NCBI GenBank assembly: GCA_051003795.1
Contig: JBPCKZ010000234.1
Span: forward strand, 21,099 to 85,098
Source: JALYXS01 sp051003795
GTDB lineage: Bacteria > Acidobacteriota > Terriglobia > Bryobacterales > Bryobacteraceae
DNA length: 64,000 bases
Direction of reading: 5' to 3'
The notes beneath the pieces are model-generated. The model searched no databases. It saw nothing but the letters and a program-made list of their open reading frames with translations, and had not been told where the DNA came from. Below are positions 22,482 through 29,700 of the stretch, piece after piece (position 1 is the stretch's first letter; each line of letters starts with the position of its first letter). The position numbers and the translations under genes were made by a program.

Positions 22482-23588
22482 ATGCCTGACGATTCGAAAA
22501 AGAAATTCGATGCGTTCATCGCCAAGGTGGTGAACGACCCCGCCAAACCACCGGAGACCTTGCTTATTCAGGGTTTCCTAGGAGCCTCTTCGGAGGCCGA
22601 CCACACGCGAGTCTACGCCGATGTAACGCTCGACAGTTACGTGGACGTATTGAACGCCGATATCATTCACATGGAGCCGCTGTCGAAAGAGCAGTCGCCT
22701 TTTGGCGGATCGTATCTTTGGATCAAGAAAAGCGCGGATGTGCTGCCAGGAAGCGGCGCGCCGGACCGCAAGGGCGCGAAGTTTCTTGAAGGCCCTATCG
22801 CCGCGCAAGCCGCCGGCGGCCCGGCGGGTGAGGCTTCGCCTGGAGGTGTCGCGCTACCGATCACGGTTCCGCTGCAGGTTTGTCATCCAACAATCCTGGT
22901 AGTTGCGTGTCTTCCATCTCGGATCTGCCCATCCGCGAACCACTTGTGTCCATCCATTCAAATTAAGTGCCCGCCGTCCGTTCACAATATCTGTCCGACT
23001 CTTCCTCCGGGCTGTGTTCAACAGACGCCGCACCTTTTTTGTCCTCCGCCTCAAACGCCATTTTGTCCATCGGTGCACGTGATTTGTCCAACGTTTAGCG
23101 GGCCGCATTGCGTTGCGTCGGGCGGGCCAGGCTGTCCGGTCCTCACGCCGCAAACGCCTGAGACGCCACAGCAAGGCGGCTTTGGCGGAGGGCAGGCTTT
23201 TGCAGCAATGGCGGCCCCCGCCTTGCCGCAGACTCAATTGCCCCAGGCATGCGTAATCACCCCCGCCAGCGTCTGCCACTGCCCGTCGGTGCCCCTCGTT
23301 ACCTGCCCGACACATACCTTCCACTGTCCGTCGGTTGCTGGATTCCAGTGCCCTTCAGTACAGGGGTTCCACTGTCCGTCGGTACCAGGCGTGCATTGCC
23401 CATCGCCGAATCCGGTCCACTGTCCTACACCGGTCGGCAACTGTCCCACGCCGAATCACGAATGCCCTATCACGCCGAATCCGCAGCATTGCCCAACGCC
23501 TAACCTTATCTGTCCGCATCCGACGGCGAGCTTTAACTGTCCGTCGGTCGGCGAGATCTGCCCGACCAGTTCGCCTCTGTTCTGCTGA
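22482..23588 (+). CDS. giant cysteine-rich repeat protein, candidate lanthipeptide-type precursor
   Basis: A 368-residue protein in two parts. Residues 1-133 contain no Cys and look like a folded leader domain (LLIQGFLGASSEADHTRVYADV, then SPFGGSYLWIKKSADV, ending KGAKFLEGPI and a Gly/Ala stretch). Residues 134-368 contain 28 Cys, 21 of them followed by Pro and 16 in CP[S/T]. There are two arrays (about 134-218 and 257-368) separated by a Cys-free Gly/Gln/Ala linker (219-256). From residue 282 the unit is exactly 8 residues (CPSVAGFQ, CPSVQGFH, CPSVPGVH, CPSPNPVH), then 7-9. It has no signal peptide. It precedes genes for an APH-like kinase, a HopA1 protein and a LanC-like cyclase, so I infer it is their substrate. 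Other readings are a disulphide-rich, metal-binding or haem-binding (Cys-Pro motif) protein. That it is a real gene is near certain; the role is inferred. Confidence 0.75.
   Translation: MPDDSKKKFDAFIAKVVNDPAKPPETLLIQGFLGASSEADHTRVYADVTLDSYVDVLNADIIHMEPLSKEQSPFGGSYLWIKKSADVLPGSGAPDRKGAKFLEGPIAAQAAGGPAGEASPGGVALPITVPLQVCHPTILVVACLPSRICPSANHLCPSIQIKCPPSVHNICPTLPPGCVQQTPHLFCPPPQTPFCPSVHVICPTFSGPHCVASGGPGCPVLTPQTPETPQQGGFGGGQAFAAMAAPALPQTQLPQACVITPASVCHCPSVPLVTCPTHTFHCPSVAGFQCPSVQGFHCPSVPGVHCPSPNPVHCPTPVGNCPTPNHECPITPNPQHCPTPNLICPHPTASFNCPSVGEICPTSSPLFC
23325..23420 (+). repeat. four tandem 24-bp coding units (8-residue CPS repeats)
   Basis: Codons 282-313 of the cysteine-rich protein form four units of 24 bp, each starting with the Cys codon TGT or TGC followed by CCG/CCA/CCC and TCG/TCA. 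The units differ at third positions and at the last residues, so this is an old or selected array and not a fresh slippage product. Degenerate 21-27 bp units continue to the stop codon, and a second weaker array lies at about 22926-23135. Confidence 0.85.
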
Positions 23589-23598
23589 GGCGGCAAAA

Positions 23599-23635
23599 GC
23601 CCCGCTGCTCTGACGGGAGTAGCGGGGCCCTTTTT
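23599..23635 (+). terminator. Rho-independent terminator after the cysteine-rich gene
   Basis: Arms GCCCCGCTGCTC (23599-23610) and GAGTAGCGGGGC (23617-23628) form a 12-bp stem with one G-T pair and a six-base loop TGACGG, followed by CC and five T. It begins 10 bp after the stop codon and lies 61 bp before the kinase gene. It should end most transcripts of the substrate gene and let only some read into the enzyme genes. Confidence 0.9.
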
Positions 23636-23695
23636 GTCCGAAGATCCCTGTTTTCCGAAGCGATAAAGTTAGATGCTTCGGGCAGAGCACGCCAA

Positions 23696-24814
23696 ATGTT
23701 TCTAAAATCGACAAATATCGTTCATTACCTTCTGGAAAAGAATCTCATCCCGGCTGAGCAGGTGGTCGACGGCGATTATATGGTCACGGAGGCCCCGCGC
23801 AGAAACCGCAACTTCAAGGTAATGAAGCGCGACCGCAGCGGCCTATTTGTAAAACAAGTGCAGCGCTGGGAGCCACAGTCGATCGCTACCGTTCAGTTGG
23901 AGGCGCATTGCTACCGGCTGACGAATGAAGATAAAGATTTCATGGCGCTACGCGATATTGTGCCGCGCTTTTATTGTTACGACGAGCGCCGTGCGGTGCT
24001 GGTAACGGAGCTGCTGCGAGGCGGCGAGACGCTGGCCGAATATCACTTCCGCAACGGCGGTTTTCCTGCGGAGGTGGCCGTTCAACTAGGGCAGGCGTTT
24101 GGCAAGTATCACCGCCACGTGAAGAGCGGGCAGGTGAAGAGCGCCGGCGCTCCTTCTTCCAGCCCGGAATTTCCGCGCAGAGCCCCATGGATTCTTTCGT
24201 TTCACAACATGACGCCGCAACTGTTGCAAAACATGAGCGGCGCCAATTATCAACTGCTGGAAACGCTAAAACGATACCCCGAGTTTGGCGCAACGCTCGA
24301 CCGGCTGGCCGGCGAATGGAAGCAGGAAAGCCTGATTCACGGCGATATCAAATGGGATAATTGCGTGCTGGTTCCTAACGACGGGAATGGCACGGTAAAG
24401 CTGAAGCTGGTGGATTGGGAACTGGCGGATTGGGGCGACCCCTGCTGGGACGTGGCGGCGATCTTCAGCGCTTTTATCGTTTTCTGGATTCAATCGCTGC
24501 CGCTGACGCCGGGTGAAGACGCGGCGCGCGCCGTTAATGTGACGCAATTTCCGATGGAAAAAATGCAGCCTGCCATTCGAACATTTTGGGAGGCGTACCT
24601 GAAGGAGATGCAGCTTGACGCCGCCGCGGCACGCGACGTTTTGCGGCGGTCGGTGCTATATTGCGGCGCACGCACTATTCAGACGGCGTACGAATATGTG
24701 CAGATGTCGCCGCAGATGAGCAATCTAAGCCTCTATATGCTGCAGGCAAGCATGAATATTCTGCTGCAACCCGAGGCGGCCACCAGCGAGTTGCTAGGGT
24801 TGAGTACGCAATGA
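23696..24814 (+). CDS. APH-like kinase, class V lanthipeptide synthetase-type
   Basis: A 372-residue aminoglycoside-phosphotransferase-fold kinase. Lys53 (LFVKQ) and Glu69 (VQLEAH) fit the ATP-anchoring pair. The catalytic loop is LIHGDIKWDN (His215, Asp217, Asn222) and the metal-binding Asp is Asp240 in LVDWELADWGDPCWD. A choline-kinase-like helical C-lobe follows. In class V lanthipeptide synthesis (lexapeptide, cacaoidin, pristinin types) a kinase-like protein of this fold works with a HopA1 protein to phosphorylate Ser/Thr and eliminate phosphate. Here the next gene encodes exactly such a partner, with ATG inside ATGA overlapping this stop. The start has no clear ribosome site. Alone, an APH fold could phosphorylate other substrates; the context makes the RiPP role likely. 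Confidence 0.85.
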   Translation: MFLKSTNIVHYLLEKNLIPAEQVVDGDYMVTEAPRRNRNFKVMKRDRSGLFVKQVQRWEPQSIATVQLEAHCYRLTNEDKDFMALRDIVPRFYCYDERRAVLVTELLRGGETLAEYHFRNGGFPAEVAVQLGQAFGKYHRHVKSGQVKSAGAPSSSPEFPRRAPWILSFHNMTPQLLQNMSGANYQLLETLKRYPEFGATLDRLAGEWKQESLIHGDIKWDNCVLVPNDGNGTVKLKLVDWELADWGDPCWDVAAIFSAFIVFWIQSLPLTPGEDAARAVNVTQFPMEKMQPAIRTFWEAYLKEMQLDAAAARDVLRRSVLYCGARTIQTAYEYVQMSPQMSNLSLYMLQASMNILLQPEAATSELLGLSTQ

Positions 24815-25815
24815 ACGGCGAACTGGAACGAACCTTGCTGCTGGTCATTAACGAGTTGGAATTTAGCGGGCCGGAGGCTTTTGTTTTCGCGGGCCGGCCA
24901 TCCGCGCTGTGGAGTAATGGCCACGCGCCTGCGGATGGGCGGCAGCCGGCGCCCGAAGCGCTGCAAAACGCGCTCTACGGTAGCTGCTATACCCGGCGCT
25001 TTCAAGGTTCGCTCGAAGACATAACGCCGAACATGAGCGAAGATGCGACCGGTTGGGTGGAGGCGCTTTCCGCCGCGAACATGTCAAAGGACCGTTGGGA
25101 AGAGGGCTGGCAGGTGCAACAGTTTCTGCCCAGCGGCCAGATCTACGGGCAGAAACCTGGGCTGGTCCGCGCCTTTTGGCCGGGTGAATTCATTACGCGC
25201 GCCAACCATGGCATGGCGCCCCAACCCGGCACGCCCATCGCCGTATTCTTTCCCCGCGAGTCGCGCAATCTGCAAAACGGATTCTACTTCGTTTTTGGCG
25301 AGGCGCTGGCCGACTGGCACGACGAGTTTCCGACGGTTCGCTATTACTGGAACATCAGGAGGGAAGGCGCCGCGCCCCTGGTTCAATCGCTTACTGCCGC
25401 ACTCAATAAGTATCAGGTCCCGTTCCGTTTCAAGATTCTCAATCACCCCGCCATGCTTGGGCGCAGCGATGCTGCGATTCTCTATTTGGGCCGCCGGTAT
25501 TACCGTGCCGCGGCCGAAATCTGCGGCGAGACTCACGACAAGATAATCGATCTACTGGATGAACCGGTGCCTTTGTTTACTTTGCGGCTAGCCAAGGGCC
25601 TGGCATTCGCCGAAGATCCAGGCACGCAAGAAAGTTTCGGCATGATGCGCTGCCGGCTCCTGGCGGAGGGCCTCTGCGCGGCCTTTTCCGAAGGCCGGAC
25701 CACCGCCGGGGACAGGCTTGAACGCGTGCGGCAATATTTTACCGCGAACGGCATTTCGTTAGAACACCCATTTCTCAATGCCGGTTCCGTTTTTTCCTAC
25801 GAGTTTCCCCAGTGA
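24811..25815 (+). CDS. HopA1-family protein (putative phospho-Ser/Thr lyase of the synthetase)
   Basis: A 334-residue protein resembling the T3SS-effector HopA1 family. Visible family marks are the block YYWNIRREGAAPLVQSLT, LNKYQVPFRFKIL with its Lys, a RSDAAILYLGRRYY segment with Arg and Asp, and the C-terminal KGLAFAEDPG with ESFGMMRCRLLAEGL. In class V lanthipeptide systems the HopA1-domain protein is the lyase that turns phospho-Ser/Thr into dehydroamino acids. The start is ATG 24811 (ATGA with the kinase stop); a longer frame to 24661 lies wholly inside the kinase gene. Its own stop overlaps the GTG of the cyclase (GTGA), so the three enzymes are translated as a coupled unit. Confidence 0.85.
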   Translation: MNGELERTLLLVINELEFSGPEAFVFAGRPSALWSNGHAPADGRQPAPEALQNALYGSCYTRRFQGSLEDITPNMSEDATGWVEALSAANMSKDRWEEGWQVQQFLPSGQIYGQKPGLVRAFWPGEFITRANHGMAPQPGTPIAVFFPRESRNLQNGFYFVFGEALADWHDEFPTVRYYWNIRREGAAPLVQSLTAALNKYQVPFRFKILNHPAMLGRSDAAILYLGRRYYRAAAEICGETHDKIIDLLDEPVPLFTLRLAKGLAFAEDPGTQESFGMMRCRLLAEGLCAAFSEGRTTAGDRLERVRQYFTANGISLEHPFLNAGSVFSYEFPQ

Positions 25816-27056
25816 CGGAATTCTTTGAAACGGCGCAAGCGATAGGAGCGCGGCTATGCCGTGACGCGATCTGGTCAAACGGCCGCTGCAACTGGATTGG
25901 CGCTTCCATGGAGAGCGTTGCGGGCTGGACCGTCGTGCAGAAATCGTTTGGCCCGGATTTATATTCCGGAACGAGCGGCATCGGCATTCTGCTGGCCGAA
26001 TTGGCCGCTCTCAACAATGAGCGGCTTTTCCGCAAAGTGGCCGAAGGCGCGGCGTGCCAAGCCGTTTCGCGCGCGACGGATATTCCGCCGCAATTGAGAG
26101 CGGGTTTTTACAGCGGTCACGCAGGCATTGCCTACGCGCTTGTACGAATGGGAGAGCGGCTTGGCAACGAGGCGCTGATTGAGCGCGGATCGGCCTTGAT
26201 GGACACCTTGACCGGCATCGATTTAGAGGAACAAGGAACCGACGTGGTAAGCGGCGTGGCCGGACTGATTCCGGCGCTGCTGCTCATGCACCGGAAATTC
26301 AAACGGCAGAGCTTGCTCGATCTCGCCGTAAATTGCGGAGACAAACTGGAGAAGACCGCCCATCGGAGCGACGATGGCTGGTCATGGAAGACGATTGATA
26401 CGCCGGGAGAAGAGCAGCGCGACCTCGCGGGTTTCTCCCATGGCACGGCTGGTATCGGTTGGGCTTTTCTCGAATTGAGCCAGGCGAGCGGTGAAAACCG
26501 TTACCGTCAAGCCGCGGAGGAAGCGTTCCGCTACGAGCGGCGTTGGTTTAGCGCGGAGCAAGGGAACTGGCCGGATTTCCGCAGCGGCATGGGTTCACCG
26601 GCTGAAGCGAATGCGGGTCCAACATATACCGTGGCGTGGTGCCACGGCGCTCCAGGGATCGGCTTATCACGCCTCCGGGCTTTTGAAATTACGGGCGATA
26701 AGACCTGCTCACGCGAAGCGGACATCGCCGCGCAAACGACCGTGCGGTACTTGAGCATGCCGCAGGTTGCGCAGGCGGGCTATTCGCTTTGCCACGGCTG
26801 CGCCGGCAACGCGGATTTTCTGCTGGAAGCGGCGCGCGTCCTAAACAATCCAAATTACCGGCTGGCGGCTGAACAGACCGCGCGCCAGGGCATTGCCTGG
26901 TTTGAATCGAAGCGCGATCCATGGCCCTGTGGAGTTCTGGGAGGAGCGGAGACGCCGAATTTGCTGCTCGGGACGGCGGGCATTGCCTTGTTCTATCTCA
27001 GGTTGGAGCCTGCGGCGCGCGTGTCGCCGGTACTTATGGTCGGCCCAGGCAATTAG
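25812..27056 (+). CDS. LanC-like lanthionine cyclase
   Basis: A 414-residue LanC-like alpha/alpha-barrel protein with the Gly-rich turns YSGTSGIGILLAEL, YSGHAGIAYAL, FSHGTAGIGWAFLEL and HGAPGIGLSRL. The three zinc ligands of LanC enzymes are present: Cys277 (AWCHG), Cys327 and His328 (LCHGCAGNADFLL). These activate the Cys thiolate for addition to dehydroamino acids, giving (methyl)lanthionine. The start is GTG 25812, overlapping the HopA1 stop as GTGA. Retention of all three ligands argues for an active cyclase. It ends the operon; the next gene is on the other strand 24 bp away. No peptidase or ABC transporter gene is adjacent. Confidence 0.93.
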   Translation: MTEFFETAQAIGARLCRDAIWSNGRCNWIGASMESVAGWTVVQKSFGPDLYSGTSGIGILLAELAALNNERLFRKVAEGAACQAVSRATDIPPQLRAGFYSGHAGIAYALVRMGERLGNEALIERGSALMDTLTGIDLEEQGTDVVSGVAGLIPALLLMHRKFKRQSLLDLAVNCGDKLEKTAHRSDDGWSWKTIDTPGEEQRDLAGFSHGTAGIGWAFLELSQASGENRYRQAAEEAFRYERRWFSAEQGNWPDFRSGMGSPAEANAGPTYTVAWCHGAPGIGLSRLRAFEITGDKTCSREADIAAQTTVRYLSMPQVAQAGYSLCHGCAGNADFLLEAARVLNNPNYRLAAEQTARQGIAWFESKRDPWPCGVLGGAETPNLLLGTAGIALFYLRLEPAARVSPVLMVGPGN

Positions 27057-27080
27057 CGGGACAACCTGCTGCGTGGAAGC

Positions 27081-28301
27081 TCATAATATCCGCGACGCGA
27101 GAAGCTTTTCGTTGAACTTCGATCCGAGGCCGGGGCGATCGCTCAGGAGAATCTCTCCGTTCTTCACTTCGGTCGGAGGCTCCAGCAGATCGTTCTCCCA
27201 GCGATCCTGCGGCGCGGTCGATGGGTACTCCTGCGCGAGCAGGTTCGGCAGCGTGACGGAGACGTGAGCCGCCGCGCGCGCCACCACCGGCCCGCACCAG
27301 CAGTGAGGCGCGACGGCGGCATCATACAACTCCGCCAGGGCGGCCGCATGGCGCATCTCGAGAATTCCGCCGATATTGCCAACCTCCGGCTGGATCACGC
27401 GAATCGCGGAATCCAGCACCTCCTTGACCTGCATCCGGTCGAAAATGCGTTCGCCAGCGGCCAAGGGAATCGGCGTGGACGCGGCGATCTTTCGAAATAA
27501 ATCGGGGCGGCCCGGCGGAATCGGCTCTTCAAAGAAGACGAGGTTGAAATCCTCCAGTTCTTTCGCGGCCCTCAAGCCCCCCTTGAGGTCGAACCTCACA
27601 TGCCCGTCCACGGCCAGTTTGAAATCCTCGCCGAGTCCGCTTCGGAATGCCTGCGCGACCTTTCGGTAGGCCTTGATTTCCGGAGGACTCGGGTCGCCGT
27701 GGCTCGGGCCAAACGGGTCGAACTTGAACATGCGGAATCCGGCTTCCTTGGCCGCGATGGCGCGTTCCACCTGGCCTGCCGTATCTTCGATTCCGACGTA
27801 GGCTCCATGATTCGCATAGAGAGGCACGCCTGCTCGCACGCGGCCGCCGAGCAATGCGTGAATGGGCAAGCCCGAGGACTGCCCGGCGATATCCCAAAGC
27901 GCGATCTCGATAGCCGACACCGCGGATACCCACCACAGTCCCGAATCGAGCGCTACGGGGTAGCCCTCGGAGATCCGGTGCGCGAACCGGTTCACAAACG
28001 CGCCGATTTCGAGCGCATTGGCACCCGTGATCTGAGATCCAATCGTGTCGACCGCATCCCGCACCAGCCGGACTCTCTCATGGTTCTGGCCGCCGCCCCA
28101 GGAGAACGCTTCTCCGATGCCTTCAATGCCCTGGTCAGTTTGGACGCGCACGAATACCCAGCCGGCATAGCCGCGGGTCGCCTTTATAACTACTGGCTTC
28201 ACGCTTGCGATTTTGATCGTGCCGGGCATCGGTTGCGCGCCCGCGGCGCCGGCTCCAATCGTGCCGGCGGTTATGGTTCTAAAAAAATGTTTTCTCGTCA
28301 T
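27081..28301 (-). CDS. enolase-superfamily (mandelate racemase/galactonate dehydratase-like) enzyme, Tat signal
   Basis: A 406-residue member of the mandelate racemase/muconate lactonising group. The capping domain begins KIASVKPVVIKATRG. The barrel has AVDGHVRFD, FFEEPIPPG and PLAAGERIFDR, giving the three acidic metal ligands, then IQPEVGNIGGILE. A His follows in VAPHCWCGP. These enzymes abstract a proton alpha to a carboxylate, commonly dehydrating sugar acids. The N-terminus TRKHFFRTITAGTIGAG looks like a short Tat-type signal, which is rare for this superfamily. It follows a paralogue 5 bp away on the same strand and converges with the cyclase gene. Confidence 0.9.
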   Translation of the reverse strand: MTRKHFFRTITAGTIGAGAAGAQPMPGTIKIASVKPVVIKATRGYAGWVFVRVQTDQGIEGIGEAFSWGGGQNHERVRLVRDAVDTIGSQITGANALEIGAFVNRFAHRISEGYPVALDSGLWWVSAVSAIEIALWDIAGQSSGLPIHALLGGRVRAGVPLYANHGAYVGIEDTAGQVERAIAAKEAGFRMFKFDPFGPSHGDPSPPEIKAYRKVAQAFRSGLGEDFKLAVDGHVRFDLKGGLRAAKELEDFNLVFFEEPIPPGRPDLFRKIAASTPIPLAAGERIFDRMQVKEVLDSAIRVIQPEVGNIGGILEMRHAAALAELYDAAVAPHCWCGPVVARAAAHVSVTLPNLLAQEYPSTAPQDRWENDLLEPPTEVKNGEILLSDRPGLGSKFNEKLLASRIL

Positions 28302-28306
28302 GGCAG

Positions 28307-29605
28307 TCAGAGCAGGCGCGACGCGATCAACTTTTCGTTAAGCTTGGACCCGAGCCCCGGCCGATCCGTCAGTACGATCTCGCCATTGCGAATCTCCGTG
28401 GGCGGGTCCAACATCTCGCGTTCCCATGGATACTCGGGCGCTATAGCCGGGTATTCCTGCGCAAGCAGGTTCGGGATGGTTGCGCTGACGTGAGCGGCGG
28501 CGCGGCACAGCACGGGACTGCACCACGAGTGCATGGCGACCTTCACGTTGTATAGTTCGGCGAGGGCGGCCGTTTGGCGCCCCGCCAGGATGCCTCCGAA
28601 GTTCCCGATTTCCGGCTGGATGACTTGAATAGCGCCGGAATCGAGGAGTTCCTTGGCTTCCCGCCGAGTCATCATGCGTTCGCCCGCGGCTAGCGGGATG
28701 GATGTCGAATCCGAGATTTTTCGGAACTGGTCCGAGCGGCCCGGCGGGATCGGCTCCTCTAAAAACACAAGATTAAATGGTTCGAGTTCCTTGACCACCC
28801 TCAGCGCGCCTTCCAGATTGAACTTCGTGTGAACGTCGATCGCCAGCAGATAATCCGGTCCGAATCCATCGCGAAAAACCTGGACCTCCTTGACGTACTT
28901 CTTTACCTCAGCGAGACCAGGGTTCCCGTAGGAGCGGAATGGGTCCCACTTGAACATCTTGAAGCCCGCTTCTTTCAGGCGAATCGCGCGATCGAATCGC
29001 TCCTGAGTGTCTTGCTCCAGCGCGTTGAACACGCCATGATTGGCGTAGATCGGAATGGATTGGCGGAGTCGGCCGCCAAGCAACGCATGAATGGGGAGTC
29101 CCGCGACCTGCCCCGCGATGTCCCATAACGCAATTTCGATAGCCGAGATCGCGGTGACCCAATTCACCGAGGGAGGTCCCGCCGATCTCTTACCCTGAGG
29201 CTCACCGAGCGGCTCGACTTGGAACAGGGCGCCCATCGACTCCCCGGAGTTTGTCGCGGCCGCATCCGACGCAAACCGGTTCAAGAACCCTTCGATATCG
29301 AGAGGACTTGTACCCACAAGTCTTGTCCCGATCGACTCGATGGTCCGGCGAATTTCCGCGATGTTCGGAAGGCTCCGGCTCTGCAAAGGAAAACCTTCGC
29401 CAATGCCCTCGACACCTTGATCCGTCTGCACGCGGACCAGCATCCAGCCCGTAGCGCCGGTGTCGCGGTTCGCCTTGATGGGAATCGGCAGGACCTTGGT
29501 GATCTTGATCCGGGTTTTGGCGATTGAGCTCGGGGCTCCGAAGGCCACGCCGCCGGCCACGAGGGCGCCAGCCGCCGATGTTTTCAGGAAAGTTTTCCTA
29601 TTCAT
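28307..29605 (-). CDS. enolase-superfamily sugar-acid dehydratase-like enzyme, Tat signal (paralogue)
   Basis: A 432-residue paralogue of the downstream gene, with the same order of motifs: AIDVHTKFN, FLEEPIPPG, PLAAGERMMTR, IQPEIGNFGGILAG and a His in VAMHSWCSP. The C-terminal block (PGLGSKLNEKLIASRLL) is nearly identical to that of its neighbour, evidence of tandem duplication. NRKTFLKTSAAGALVAGG is a twin-basic export-type signal. An insert around residues 105-140 (ESMGALFQVEPLGE) distinguishes it and may alter substrate choice. It is the first gene of a two-gene transcription unit and diverges from the broken secreted-protein gene. Confidence 0.9.
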   Translation of the reverse strand: MNRKTFLKTSAAGALVAGGVAFGAPSSIAKTRIKITKVLPIPIKANRDTGATGWMLVRVQTDQGVEGIGEGFPLQSRSLPNIAEIRRTIESIGTRLVGTSPLDIEGFLNRFASDAAATNSGESMGALFQVEPLGEPQGKRSAGPPSVNWVTAISAIEIALWDIAGQVAGLPIHALLGGRLRQSIPIYANHGVFNALEQDTQERFDRAIRLKEAGFKMFKWDPFRSYGNPGLAEVKKYVKEVQVFRDGFGPDYLLAIDVHTKFNLEGALRVVKELEPFNLVFLEEPIPPGRSDQFRKISDSTSIPLAAGERMMTRREAKELLDSGAIQVIQPEIGNFGGILAGRQTAALAELYNVKVAMHSWCSPVLCRAAAHVSATIPNLLAQEYPAIAPEYPWEREMLDPPTEIRNGEIVLTDRPGLGSKLNEKLIASRLL

Positions 29606-29700
29606 GTCTTCGCCTCAAAGAAACAGCCAGTCTCCGCTCGCCCATACATGCGATGAACAAATACAGCATACAGCGGTTTGTGATAACATCTGCCGGAAAG

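Noticed and set aside
23325..23588. Regular 24-bp repeats resembling a short CRISPR array
   Set aside because: Units are codon-phased inside a well-supported gene, have no spacers of constant length, and differ at third codon positions.
24661..24810. Longer start for the HopA1-family gene
   Set aside because: The extra residues are an out-of-frame reading of the kinase gene; ATG 24811 gives the ATGA overlap and family N-terminus.
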